Below the pieces are notes generated by a model, which was not told where the DNA came from, ran no database searches, and saw only the letters and a list, made by a program, of their open reading frames with translations. From the NCBI RefSeq assembly GCF_010811875.1, contig NZ_VKHP01000002.1, positions 62,001 to 126,000 on the forward strand: a stretch of DNA of 64,000 bases, written 5' to 3'. Of this stretch, positions 35,801 through 44,377 are shown one piece after another. Every line of letters starts with the position of its first letter. Position 1 is the stretch's first letter. The position numbers were made by a program, and so were the translations under genes. This DNA comes from Bradyrhizobium uaiense (GTDB lineage: Bacteria; Pseudomonadota; Alphaproteobacteria; Rhizobiales; Xanthobacteraceae).

Positions 35801-36699
35801 GATGCACCATCATCGCGTGGATTGAATCCCTTGCGATCCCAGTTCGACACGAACGCCTCGAGCGCGGGATCGGGTCCCTTGGGCAGGACCACCTTGAGCT
35901 TGACGAACTCATCGCCGTGACCGCCGCCGACCTTGGGCGCGCCCTTGCCGCGCAGCCGCAGCGTCGTGCCGGTGTTCGAGCCCTTCGGCACCGTCATGGT
36001 GACCGCGCCGGTCGGGGTCGGAACATTGACCTTGCCGCCGAGCACCGCCTCGGACAGCGAGATCGGCAATTCCAGCGAGATGTCGTCGCCCTCGCGCGCG
36101 AAGCGCGGATCGGGGCGAACCTCGCCCTCGATCAGCGCATCGCCGGGACCGCCCTTGCCGCTACCGGGCATGCCCTTGCCGCGCAGGCGGATGACCTGAC
36201 CGTCGACGAGGCCCGGCGGGATCGTGACGTCGAGCGTGCCGCCGTCGGGAAGCGTCAGGCGCTTGCTCGCACCGGCGATCGATTCCGAGAAGTCGACCGC
36301 AAGGCTGTAGTGCAGGTCGCGGCCGCGCCGGTTGGCGCGCGCCTGCTCGCTGCGCCGGAGCAGTTCGGCGAACGCGTCGTCCTGATCCATATAGTCGGCA
36401 TAGCCTGAACTGTCGGCATAGGGATGCCCCTCACCCGCGGTGGCGAAGTCCCGGTAGTAGCGATGCTGCGGGCGCTCGGTGCCATCAGCGTCGATCTCGC
36501 CGGCGTCGAAGCGCTTGCGCCTGTCGGCATCCGAGAGCAGATCGTTCGCAGCGGCGACTTCCTTGAATTTATCCTCGGCGGCCTTGTCACCCGGATTGAG
36601 ATCCGGGTGCAGCTTCTTCGCGAGCTTCCGATAGGCCTTCTGGATATCGGCCGCAGACGCCGTCGGGGCAACGCCAAGAACCTCGTACGGATTTCTCAC
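35797..36699 (-). CDS. cbpA: CbpA-type J-domain co-chaperone, 300 aa
   Basis: An N-terminal J-domain (residues about 2-68) with the essential HPD in [10 protein letters not shown], a Gly-poor linker, and then two C-terminal substrate-binding beta domains ([20 protein letters not shown] and [20 protein letters not shown]). There is no zinc-finger region, which distinguishes CbpA from DnaJ. It stimulates DnaK ATPase and holds unfolded protein. The start is a GTG at 36699 with GGAGCAGG upstream; the frame is open further but without homology. It is translationally coupled to the modulator gene. Confidence 0.9.
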   Translation of the reverse strand: MRNPYEVLGVAPTASAADIQKAYRKLAKKLHPDLNPGDKAAEDKFKEVAAANDLLSDADRRKRFDAGEIDADGTERPQHRYYRDFATAGEGHPYADSSGYADYMDQDDAFAELLRRSEQARANRRGRDLHYSLAVDFSESIAGASKRLTLPDGGTLDVTIPPGLVDGQVIRLRGKGMPGSGKGGPGDALIEGEVRPDPRFAREGDDISLELPISLSEAVLGGKVNVPTPTGAVTMTVPKGSNTGTTLRLRGKGAPKVGGGHGDEFVKLKVVLPKGPDPALEAFVSNWDRKGFNPRDDGAS

Positions 36700-36822
36700 A
36701 ACCTGCTCCGCAACACCGTGAGTGCACCTGCAATTATGAGGGCGCAAAAGCAGACGATTTGCAAGTGCGCTCGCGCCAGCCGGCAATGGGCGACGCAACA
36801 TCCGCTCATGTCACAGGACGCT

Positions 36823-37005
36823 TTAAGACGTATGTCCGGGATCCAGATAGTTCGGCATGTTCTTTTGCTGCTGCGGGGTCATCTTGGCGGGATCCGGCTT
36901 GCCCGGCACGCCCCTTGGACCGAGCAGGGCTCGCTGCATGTCGTCCTCGCTCAAGCGAGGCTTGCCGTCGTCAAGCTGTCCGCTGCCGCCGTGACTCTGT
37001 GCCAT
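36823..37005 (-). CDS. Small hypothetical protein, 60 aa
   Basis: A 60-residue hydrophilic protein beginning MAQSHGGSGQLDDGKPRLSE with a Pro/Gln-rich C-terminal half (MTPQQQKNMPNYLDPG). It looks intrinsically disordered, with no signal or membrane segment. A strong GGAGG six bases before the ATG supports expression. It lies between the YXWGXW-type gene and cbpA on the same strand in a stress-gene neighbourhood. No family recognised. Confidence 0.6.
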   Translation of the reverse strand: MAQSHGGSGQLDDGKPRLSEDDMQRALLGPRGVPGKPDPAKMTPQQQKNMPNYLDPGHTS

Positions 37006-37052
37006 GACCGACCTCCAGTGATGATCGCTTGCGCACCGGCAGAAGAGAGTGC

Positions 37053-37082
37053 GCGCTCCGCCGGAACGAGCCGGCGGAGCGC
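37053..37082 (-). terminator. Hairpin after the YXWGXW-type gene
   Basis: GCGCTCCGCCGG at 37053-37064 pairs perfectly with CCGGCGGAGCGC at 37071-37082 over a six-base loop, just after the stop of the gene at 37094-38431. The following T tract on the minus strand is weak, so it may be a processing or weakly terminating hairpin. Confidence 0.6.
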
Positions 37083-37093
37083 GAGATCATACC

Positions 37094-38431
37094 CTAATGT
37101 TGCTCCTGCCGCTTCTCCTCTGCGGGATGGCCGGCAGGCGCACCATGCGGCGGTGCCTGAACATGCGGGGCGGCCTGCACGTGCGGTGCCGCCGGCTGCG
37201 GATGCGCCTCAGGGTGTGCCATCGTCTCCGGCCGTGCAGCAGGCTCCGGGCGAGGCTCAGGCCTTACTGCCTGCTCCGGCCGCGCGACGGGCTTCGCGGC
37301 AGGCTCGGGCCGCGGCTCGACCTTGGGCGCTGCGACAGGTGCTGCGCGTTTCTCTTCGACCGCGGGCTTGTTCACCTCGGCGGGCGGATGCGCAGCGACG
37401 CCCTTCTCGGGGACCGGAAGCGCATGAGATCCGGCAGGCGCCGGTGCAGCAGGATGCGGCTCGACCTTCGTCTCGGGCACGGGAGCCGCGTGCTTCTCCT
37501 CGACCGCAGGCTTGTTCTCCTGAGCGGTCGGATGCGCCGCAGGAACTTCCTTGCCCGGGACCGGGAGCGCGTGGGAGGTCGCAGGTGCAGCCGCAGTCGC
37601 AGGCGCGGGTGCAGCTGGGGACCCCGGCCGCGCCGGCTCGCCGGCCGCCGGCTTTGCGGCGGTGGCTGGCACAGCCTCGCCGGGAGCATGCGCGCGGACC
37701 ACGCCCGGTCCCTTCAACTCGCCGGGACGCGCGGTTGCGCCGATGGCGGGCACGCCGTTGTTGGCGCGCTTGAACAGGCTCGGATCCTGGCTTGCGGTCT
37801 CGATCTGCTTGCGTTGCAACGGCGTCGCCGCGAAATGCTGTTCCTTGGCGACCGCGCGATCGGCAGCGGTGGGCCGCGCCTCGATACCGCCGGTGCCGCC
37901 ATTGTAGCTGACGTTGTTGACGGTGGTCTGGTTGATCGTGACGTTCTTCTCGTAGACGTTGTTGATCTGCGCGCCCTGCAGATTGTTCACGCTGCGATTG
38001 TAGAAGAAGTTGCCATGATCCCAGCGGCCGCCTTCATAGCCCGCACCGCCGTAGCCGAAGCCGTAATTGATGCCGCCGTAGAAGCCGACGCGATCACCCC
38101 AATAGCCCTGATGGAAAATGAAGCCGCCGCCGAACGCGCCCCAGTAACCGGGCGTCCACAGCAGCCCTACTCGCGGCGGCTGCACCCAGGTGCCGGGCAC
38201 CCAGTAGTAATCACCGCGATCCTCGTCCCACGACCAATTGCCCGGCGACCACATGTAGCCCGGCCCAGGCACCGGCGGCTGATCGTATGTCGGCAGCGGC
38301 GGCGGCGCGGTGTCGACAGCGCTGACCGGCGCGCATGCCGCATCCTGCGCGTTTGCCGGCACGGCCGTCGCATAGAGCAGCGCCGTGGCAATCGCTGCAC
38401 ACGACACGGTCGATAGAAGACGAGTGGTCAT
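37094..38431 (-). CDS. Exported YXWGXW-type protein with Pro/Ala-rich repeats, 445 aa
   Basis: A Sec signal peptide (MTTRLLSTVSCAAIATALLY, cleaved after NAQ) precedes a Trp/Tyr/Gly-rich domain of the YXWGXW type, with WSPGNWSWD, YYWVPGTW, LLWTPGYWG and FHQGYWGDRVGFYGG. A stretch with NNVYEKNVTINQTTVNN follows. The last 150 residues are a low-complexity Pro/Ala/Glu tail with a tandem repeat of about 46 residues, each copy starting SHALPVP and containing NKPAVEEK. Function is unknown; similar proteins are periplasmic or surface-associated. The ATG at 38431 follows a GAGG site and lies below an EcfG-like promoter, so induction by general stress is likely. Confidence 0.75.
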   Translation of the reverse strand: MTTRLLSTVSCAAIATALLYATAVPANAQDAACAPVSAVDTAPPPLPTYDQPPVPGPGYMWSPGNWSWDEDRGDYYWVPGTWVQPPRVGLLWTPGYWGAFGGGFIFHQGYWGDRVGFYGGINYGFGYGGAGYEGGRWDHGNFFYNRSVNNLQGAQINNVYEKNVTINQTTVNNVSYNGGTGGIEARPTAADRAVAKEQHFAATPLQRKQIETASQDPSLFKRANNGVPAIGATARPGELKGPGVVRAHAPGEAVPATAAKPAAGEPARPGSPAAPAPATAAAPATSHALPVPGKEVPAAHPTAQENKPAVEEKHAAPVPETKVEPHPAAPAPAGSHALPVPEKGVAAHPPAEVNKPAVEEKRAAPVAAPKVEPRPEPAAKPVARPEQAVRPEPRPEPAARPETMAHPEAHPQPAAPHVQAAPHVQAPPHGAPAGHPAEEKRQEQH

Positions 38432-38462
38432 TGGGAGCCTCTTCGATGAGCACGTTTGTTTC

Positions 38463-38488
38463 AACGTGAGAACCGGAACAAAAGTTCC
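38463..38488 (-). promoter_or_regulatory. EcfG-like general stress promoter
   Basis: On the minus strand GGAAC (complement of 38484-38488), a 17-base spacer and CGTT (complement of 38463-38466) match the EcfG/SigT consensus GGAAC-N16/17-cGTT of alphaproteobacteria. The CGTT ends 32 bases before the ATG at 38431. It is the only such match I noted upstream of a gene in this window. It predicts control of the downstream exported protein by the PhyR/NepR/EcfG system. Confidence 0.65.
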
Positions 38489-39106
38489 GTGCATCGGCAA
38501 CGGACCGACACACTTCATCGCTAGACCCTTCACCTTACACCAGCCTGAAACACGTCGATGCAAACGGAAACGCAATCACGTTGCCATTCATCGACAGTTC
38601 AGAGTGTGTGGTGACGTCGTGTTGCGCGATTCAGTGGAACATCGCGCGGCGCGCAGCTGCATCGTCGAGCGCGCCATACAACGCATAGTCACCGTTTCCG
38701 AAAGCGCGAATATAACTTCCAGGCTTTCATGCAACTGTAACGATCCGGGCTCATCGAACCGCACGTCTTCGGCGAGCACGGCGATCGGCCAAGCCGCTGT
38801 CGGCATGACGCATGCGCCCGGTATGACGAAATGTCCGCAGCAGTGCATCCGGACGAGTGCCGGGGACGACCATCTGCCGTCGCAAGAGCTTAGGCGCAGC
38901 ACGCCAACGGTCCCCCGTGGCGATTGACACACCCCTGAAACGACCACACGATGCGGGTTGCGGCAGCGTCAGGCCCGTGGTTTTCCGCCGGCGCAATTGC
39001 ATCTCGGCTGCCGCATGTTGGATGTCATCGTTCCGCCATCTGTCACCGGCCGGAATGCATGGCATGATTTGATCTCGACGAGCCTGCGTTGCCTTGAGGT
39101 GCCACA
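38489..39106. other. Divergent intergenic region before clpB
   Basis: About 620 bases without a trusted gene. Small open frames on both strands lack family resemblance. The clpB promoter must lie here. I looked for a heat-shock-type CTTG...CYTAT pattern and found no convincing one. TTGAGGTG just before the clpB ATG is its ribosome binding site candidate. Confidence 0.4.
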
Positions 39107-41719
39107 ATGAACATTGAAAAATATACCGATCGCGTTCGCGGCTTCATTCAGTCGGCACAGTCGCTCGCGATGCGCGAGGGACACCAGCAGTTCTCGACGC
39201 TCCACATCCTGAAGGTGCTGCTCGATGACCCTGAAGGCCTCGCGGCCGGCCTGATCGACCGGGCCGGCGGCAACTCGCGCGCGATCCTCAAGGCCACCGA
39301 AGACGCGCTGGCGAAGGTGCCGAAGGTCAGCGGCGCCGGCTCCGGGCAAATTTATCTGGCACCCGATACCGCACGCGCCTTCGCCGCGGCGGAACAAGCC
39401 GCCGACAAGGCCGGCGACAGTTTCGTCTCGGTCGAGCGCCTGTTGCAGGCCCTCGCGGCCGACAAGGACAGCGACGCCGGCAAGCTGCTTGCCAAGGGCG
39501 GCGTCAATCCGCAGAACCTGAATGCGGCGATCAATGCGCTGCGCAAGGGCCGCACCGCCGACAGCGCATCGGCCGAGAATTCCTATGACGCGCTGAAGAA
39601 ATACGCCCGCGACCTCACCCAGGCCGCGCGCGACGGCAAGCTCGATCCGGTGATCGGCCGCGACGAGGAAATCCGCCGCACCATCCAGGTGCTGTCGCGG
39701 CGAACCAAGAACAATCCCGTCCTGATCGGCGAGCCCGGCGTCGGCAAGACCGCGATCGTCGAGGGCCTGGCGCTGCGCATCGTCAATGGCGACGTGCCGG
39801 AGAGCCTGCAGGACAAGGCGCTGCTCGCGCTCGATCTCGGCGCGCTGATTGCGGGCGCGAAATATCGCGGCGAGTTCGAGGAACGGCTCAAGGCCGTGCT
39901 GCAGGAAGTGACGTCCGCCGAGGGCGGCATCATCCTGTTCATCGACGAAATGCATACCCTGATCGGCGCCGGCAAGGGTGACGGCGCGATGGACGCATCG
40001 AACCTGCTGAAGCCCGCACTCGCCCGCGGCGAGCTGCATTGCATCGGCGCCACCACGCTCGACGAATATCGCAAACACGTGGAGAAGGACCCGGCGCTGG
40101 CCCGGCGCTTCCAGCCGGTGTTCGTCTCCGAGCCGACGGTCGAGGACACCATCTCGATCCTGCGCGGGCTGAAGGACAAATACGAGCAGCATCATGGCGT
40201 GCGCATTGCGGATTCGGCGCTGGTTGCCGCCACCACGCTCTCGAACCGCTACATCACCGATCGCTTCCTGCCCGACAAGGCCATCGACCTGATGGACGAG
40301 GCGGCGGCACGACTGAAGATGCAGGTCGATTCCAAGCCCGAAGAGCTCGACTCGCTCGACCGCGAGATCATCCGTCTCAAGATCGAGCAGGAGGCGCTCA
40401 AGAAGGAGACCGACCTCGGTTCCAGGAGCCGCTTGCAGACGCTCGAGAAGGATCTCGTCGATCTGGAGAAGAAGTCGGCGGACATGACATCGAGATGGCG
40501 CTCCGAGAAGAGCAAACTCTCCGATGCGCAGAAGATGAAGGGCGACCTCGAGCAGTTGCGCACCGAGCTTGCCAATGCGCAGCGCAAGGGCGAATTCCAG
40601 AAGGCGGGAGAACTGGCCTACGGCCGCATTCCGGAGCTGGAGAAGAAGCTCGCGACGGTCGAAGCCAGCGAGACCTCGTCCGCCAGCGAGACCGTGACCG
40701 CCGATAATATCGCGCAGGTGGTCTCGCGCTGGACCGGCGTCCCCGTCGACAAGATGCTGGAGGGTGAGAAGGACAAGCTGCTGCGCATGGAGGAGATGCT
40801 CGGCAAGCGCGTCGTCGGCCAGGCCGAGGCGGTCCGTGCGGTGTCGACTGCGGTGCGCCGCGCCCGCGCCGGCTTGCAGGATCCGAACCGGCCGATCGGC
40901 TCGTTCATGTTTCTCGGGCCCACCGGCGTCGGCAAGACTGAGCTGGCAAAGGCGCTCGCCGAATATCTGTTCGACGACGAGACCGCGATGATCCGCCTCG
41001 ACATGTCCGAATACATGGAGAAGCACTCGGTCTCGCGGCTGATCGGCGCGCCGCCCGGCTATGTCGGCTATGACGAGGGCGGCGCACTGACCGAAGCGGT
41101 GCGGCGCCGGCCCTATCAGGTCGTGCTGTTCGACGAGATCGAGAAAGCGCATCCTGATGTCTTCAACGTGCTGCTGCAGGTGCTCGACGACGGCCGTCTC
41201 ACTGACGGCCAGGGCCGTACCGTCGATTTCCGCAACACGCTGATCATCATGACCTCGAACATCGGCGCGGAATATCTCGTCAACCAGCCGGAGGGCCAGA
41301 GCACCAGCGCGGTGCGCGAGCAGGTGATGAACATGGTGCGGGCACATTTCCGCCCGGAATTCCTCAACCGGCTCGACGAGATCATCCTGTTCCACCGGCT
41401 GCAGAAGAGCGACATGGGCCGCATCGTCGAGATCCAGTTTTCGCGCCTGCGCAAGCTGCTCGAGGATCGCAAGATCGATCTGGAGCTCGACCCGAAGGCG
41501 CGCGACTGGCTGGCGGAGAAGGGCTGGGATCCCGCCTATGGCGCCCGCCCGCTGAAGCGGGTGATCCAGCGCAGCGTGCAGGATCCGCTCGCCGAAATGA
41601 TCCTCGCCGGCGATGTCCGCGATGGCTCGCAGGTGAAACTATCAGCCACCAAGGCCGGCCTCACCTTCAATGGCAAAAAGCCGGAGAACGCGGCAGCGGA
41701 CGAGTTCGAACCGGTGTGA
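39107..41719 (+). CDS. clpB: ClpB disaggregase, 870 aa
   Basis: A full-length Hsp104/ClpB chaperone. It has an N-terminal Clp-N domain (residues 1-150), NBD1 with Walker A GEPGVGKT and the [11 protein letters not shown] arginine segment, and the coiled-coil middle domain (about 410-520, rich in Glu/Lys with [20 protein letters not shown]). NBD2 has GPTGVGKTE and the [21 protein letters not shown] pore/Walker B region (split here at the family's conserved block), followed by the C-terminal domain. It extracts and refolds aggregated proteins with DnaK. Length is normal. Its genomic closeness to cbpA and the encapsulin operon gives the block a proteostasis and oxidative stress theme. Confidence 0.96.
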   Translation: MNIEKYTDRVRGFIQSAQSLAMREGHQQFSTLHILKVLLDDPEGLAAGLIDRAGGNSRAILKATEDALAKVPKVSGAGSGQIYLAPDTARAFAAAEQAADKAGDSFVSVERLLQALAADKDSDAGKLLAKGGVNPQNLNAAINALRKGRTADSASAENSYDALKKYARDLTQAARDGKLDPVIGRDEEIRRTIQVLSRRTKNNPVLIGEPGVGKTAIVEGLALRIVNGDVPESLQDKALLALDLGALIAGAKYRGEFEERLKAVLQEVTSAEGGIILFIDEMHTLIGAGKGDGAMDASNLLKPALARGELHCIGATTLDEYRKHVEKDPALARRFQPVFVSEPTVEDTISILRGLKDKYEQHHGVRIADSALVAATTLSNRYITDRFLPDKAIDLMDEAAARLKMQVDSKPEELDSLDREIIRLKIEQEALKKETDLGSRSRLQTLEKDLVDLEKKSADMTSRWRSEKSKLSDAQKMKGDLEQLRTELANAQRKGEFQKAGELAYGRIPELEKKLATVEASETSSASETVTADNIAQVVSRWTGVPVDKMLEGEKDKLLRMEEMLGKRVVGQAEAVRAVSTAVRRARAGLQDPNRPIGSFMFLGPTGVGKTELAKALAEYLFDDETAMIRLDMSEYMEKHSVSRLIGAPPGYVGYDEGGALTEAVRRRPYQVVLFDEIEKAHPDVFNVLLQVLDDGRLTDGQGRTVDFRNTLIIMTSNIGAEYLVNQPEGQSTSAVREQVMNMVRAHFRPEFLNRLDEIILFHRLQKSDMGRIVEIQFSRLRKLLEDRKIDLELDPKARDWLAEKGWDPAYGARPLKRVIQRSVQDPLAEMILAGDVRDGSQVKLSATKAGLTFNGKKPENAAADEFEPV

Positions 41720-41835
41720 GCGAAGTCCCGATCGGCCAACGACGCGCCGTCATCGCCGCGTCGTCTGGGCGCATCATAAGCAAGCTGAATGTACAAGCTG
41801 AACAAACAAGCTGACCCGCAACCAGGGAGAGCGTC

Positions 41836-42105
41836 ATGACACAGCAGAACATCAAGGACAACATGGAGGTCATCGGCGCCGATGGCGTGCATGTCGGCAC
41901 CGTCGATCGCGTCGAAGGCAACCGCATCAAGCTCAAGAAGAGCGACAGCGATGGCTTCCACAAGGGCCATCACCACTTTATCGAGCTCGGCTTCGTGGCG
42001 GGCGTCGAAGGCTCCAAGGTTCGGCTCTCCGCCAATGCCGCCATCGCGGTGACTCTAGAGGAGGAGAAGTCCGGCAAGCCGGTTGGTCCGTCCGCGGAAG
42101 CGTAG
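41836..42105 (+). CDS. DUF2171-like small protein, 89 aa
   Basis: A small cytoplasmic protein starting MTQQNIKDNMEVIGADGVHV. It has a PRC-barrel-like beta-rich core (MEVIGADGVHVGTVDRVEGN, RIKLKKSDS) and a hydrophobic end, matching the DUF2171 type by appearance. GGGAG about seven bases before the ATG is a good ribosome binding site. It lies between clpB and the encapsulin operon, same strand, 116 bases after clpB. Function unknown; related proteins are often in stress-related neighbourhoods. Confidence 0.7.
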   Translation: MTQQNIKDNMEVIGADGVHVGTVDRVEGNRIKLKKSDSDGFHKGHHHFIELGFVAGVEGSKVRLSANAAIAVTLEEEKSGKPVGPSAEA

Positions 42106-42226
42106 TTATCCGGGCTCTTGTAAAGGTCCCGGTGGCATGCTCCTCTCCCCTGTATCTGGACGTCGATCCGGCGTCCGGCCTGCCCTCCGTCGTCGCGGAC
42201 TAGCCGTTTTAGTTAGGGAGAGATGT

Positions 42227-43288
42227 GTGCCATCAGCCGTTCCGCAACCGGTCGCTGCGAAGCTGACGCGCGCGGCCATCTTCCTTGCGGTCACGATCAA
42301 GCCCAATCCGGAATATGACACCGTGGTGCGATCGCTGTGCGCCGATCTGGCCGCGCTGGTGCGCGCCGTGGGCTTCCGCGATCTCGAGGGCCGGCTGTCC
42401 TGCGTCATGGGCATCGGCTCGGATGCATGGGACCGGCTGTTCGGTGCGCCGAAGCCGCAAGGCCTGCATCCGTTCCGCGAGATCAACGGCGTCCACCATG
42501 CGGTCTCGACGCCGGGCGACCTGCTGTTTCACATCCGCGCCGTGCCGATGGACCTCTGCTTCGAGCTCGCCTCGCAGATCATGTCGCGGCTCGGCGATGC
42601 GGTTGCCACCTCGGACGAGGTGCACGGCTTCAAATATTTCGACGAGCGAGACCTGCTCGGCTTTGTCGACGGCACCGAGAATCCCGTCGATCAGGCAGCG
42701 CTAGAGGCCACCATCATCGGCGACGAAGATGCCGCCTTCGCCGGCGGCAGCTACGTGATCGTGCAGAAATACCTGCACGACCTGACCAAGTGGAACGAGC
42801 TGCCGGTCGAGATGCAGGAGAAGATCATCGGCCGCACCAAGCTGTCCGACATCGAGCTCGACGATGCGGTGAAGCCGAGCTACGCGCACAACGCCCTGAC
42901 CACGATCGTCGAGAACGGCGAGGAGCTCGATATCGTGCGCGACAACATGCCGTTCGGCAACGTCAGCAAGGGCGAGTTCGGCACCTATTTCATCGGCTAT
43001 GCCAAATCCCCGCACCGGATCGAGCAGATGCTGAAGAACATGTTCGTCGGCAAGCCGCCGGGCAATTATGACCGCCTGCTCGACTTCAGCCGCCCCGTGA
43101 CCGGCATACTGTTCTTCATCCCGTCGGCGACTTTCCTGGAGGACGCCGCGAACGCGGCGCCGGCGGCCTCGTCCGCCGAGCCGACATCGGGTGACGCAGG
43201 AGATGACGACACACCGGCACCAAGAATACCGCCGTCCGATGGCTCGCTCGGTATAGGCTCGCTGAAAGGAGAGGCTGGACATGAATAA
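42227..43288 (+). CDS. DyP-type heme peroxidase with encapsulin cargo-loading peptide, 353 aa
   Basis: A DyP peroxidase of the bacterial B class. It has GFVDGTENP with the distal Asp148, proximal His221 in SYAHNALTT, distal Arg238 in IVRDNMPFG, and the C-terminal DFSRPVTG region. After a Pro/Ala/Asp-rich linker (about 307-338) comes DGSLGIGSLKGE at 338-349, the type of peptide that docks cargo inside encapsulin shells. The protein therefore probably works inside the shell encoded next. The start is the GTG at 42227 behind GGGAGAGA, because the family begins there; the frame is open to 42083. Its stop overlaps the encapsulin ATG by eight bases. Substrate is not known; it oxidises organic compounds with peroxide. 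Confidence 0.92.
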   Translation: MPSAVPQPVAAKLTRAAIFLAVTIKPNPEYDTVVRSLCADLAALVRAVGFRDLEGRLSCVMGIGSDAWDRLFGAPKPQGLHPFREINGVHHAVSTPGDLLFHIRAVPMDLCFELASQIMSRLGDAVATSDEVHGFKYFDERDLLGFVDGTENPVDQAALEATIIGDEDAAFAGGSYVIVQKYLHDLTKWNELPVEMQEKIIGRTKLSDIELDDAVKPSYAHNALTTIVENGEELDIVRDNMPFGNVSKGEFGTYFIGYAKSPHRIEQMLKNMFVGKPPGNYDRLLDFSRPVTGILFFIPSATFLEDAANAAPAASSAEPTSGDAGDDDTPAPRIPPSDGSLGIGSLKGEAGHE

Positions 43289-44096
43289 TCTTCATCGGGG
43301 GTTGGCCCCCATCTCGGACGCGGCATGGGCCCAGATCGAGGAGGAAGCTGCGCGCACGTTGAAGCGCCATCTGGCGGCGCGCCGTGTCGTCGACGTCGAT
43401 GGCCCGAAGGGAACGGACTTCTCCGCCGTCGGCACCGGCCATCTCAAGAAAATTCCGACGCCCGGCGACGGGGTCGAGGCGACGCAACGCGACGTCCGCG
43501 CACTGGTCGAGCTGCGCGTGCCGTTCGAACTTTCGCGGCAGGCAATCGACGATGTCGAGCGCGGCTCCAATGATTCCGACTGGGATCCGCTGAAGGACGC
43601 CGCGCGCAAGATCGCCTTCGCCGAGGATCGCGCGGTGTTCGACGGCTACACGGCCGCGGGCATTCAGGGCATCCGTCAGGGCACGAGCAACCCGGTGCTG
43701 ACGCTGCCGGCGAGCGTCAAGAACTACCCCGGCGTGGTCGCGCAGGCGGTCAGCCAGCTGCGGCTCGCCGGCGTCAACGGCCCCTATACGCTGCTGCTCG
43801 GCACCGAACCCTATACCGCGATCGGCGGTGCAACCGACGACGGCTACCCGGTGCTGCAACACATCCAGCGGCTGATCGACGGCAAGATCGTCTGGGCGCC
43901 CGCAATCCAGGGCGGCGTGCTGCTGACCACCCGTGGCGGCGACTTCCAGCTCTCGATCGGTCAGGACCTTTCGATCGGCTATCTCAGCCACTCTGCGACA
44001 TCGGTCCAGCTGTATTTCCAGGAGACCATGATTTTCCTGATGCTGACGAGCGAGGCATCGGTGGTGCTTGCGCCGGAGGCGAAGAAACCCGCCTGA
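43281..44096 (+). CDS. Family 1 encapsulin shell protein, 271 aa
   Basis: A linocin_M18/encapsulin family 1 shell protein, HK97-like fold. It starts MNNLHRGLAPISDAAWAQIE with the N-terminal helix that binds cargo peptides, then the E-loop and P-domain (GLPVPF-type sheets around ELRVPFELSRQAIDDVERGS). A conserved C-terminal region includes LSIGYLSHSATSVQLYF and MLTSEASVVL. Shells of this size class assemble as nanocompartments of about 60 subunits. The DyP gene overlaps it by eight bases, a hallmark cargo-shell pair. No flavin or ferritin-type cargo gene is seen nearby. Confidence 0.95.
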   Translation: MNNLHRGLAPISDAAWAQIEEEAARTLKRHLAARRVVDVDGPKGTDFSAVGTGHLKKIPTPGDGVEATQRDVRALVELRVPFELSRQAIDDVERGSNDSDWDPLKDAARKIAFAEDRAVFDGYTAAGIQGIRQGTSNPVLTLPASVKNYPGVVAQAVSQLRLAGVNGPYTLLLGTEPYTAIGGATDDGYPVLQHIQRLIDGKIVWAPAIQGGVLLTTRGGDFQLSIGQDLSIGYLSHSATSVQLYFQETMIFLMLTSEASVVLAPEAKKPA

Positions 44097-44177
44097 TCTT
44101 TCCGGCGTTCACTCTTCCAGGAAGTCTCCGGCTGCGGCCGGAGCTTCCGCCAAACTGCAACGGAGAGGAGGCGCGCA

Positions 44178-44369
44178 ATGGACTACGATCTCTACATCAA
44201 CCCGAAGAAGGCATCGGTCGGTCTCTACGTCCGCAAGGGCGCCGGTCTTCCCGATCTTGCCGATGCCAAGGACTGGGTGTTCGACGGCACCTCCGGGCAG
44301 GTCAATCTGCCGCCGCAGCTCGTGAAGGAGATCGAGGCCAACGGCCACGCCTTCCGCGACATGGATTAA
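44178..44369 (+). CDS. Small unknown protein after the encapsulin gene, 63 aa
   Basis: A 63-residue protein, MDYDLYINPKKASVGLYVRK..., with a mixed charged surface, an acidic C-terminus (EIEANGHAFRDMD) and no signal or membrane helix. GAGAGGAGG six bases before the ATG is a very strong ribosome binding site. It lies 82 bases downstream of the encapsulin gene on the same strand and ends eight bases before a convergent MFS gene, so it is probably the third gene of that operon. No cargo-loading motif like SLGIGSLKGE is present. Family not recognised. Confidence 0.65.
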   Translation: MDYDLYINPKKASVGLYVRKGAGLPDLADAKDWVFDGTSGQVNLPPQLVKEIEANGHAFRDMD

Positions 44370-44377
44370 ACGCCGCG

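Noticed and set aside
36699..36822. A possible heat-shock promoter before cbpA (CTTGCAAATC...CCCTCATAAT on the minus strand)
   Set aside because: The spacing and -10 do not fit either the sigma-32 or the alphaproteobacterial RpoH consensus well enough.
38588..38947. A possible small gene in the clpB upstream gap
   Set aside because: Cys/Ser/Arg-rich with no ribosome binding site or family resemblance.
38969..41395. An 808-residue open frame on the minus strand opposite clpB
   Set aside because: It is antisense to an unmistakable ClpB, has His/Arg/Asp-rich composition typical of reverse translation in high-GC genes, and has no family resemblance.
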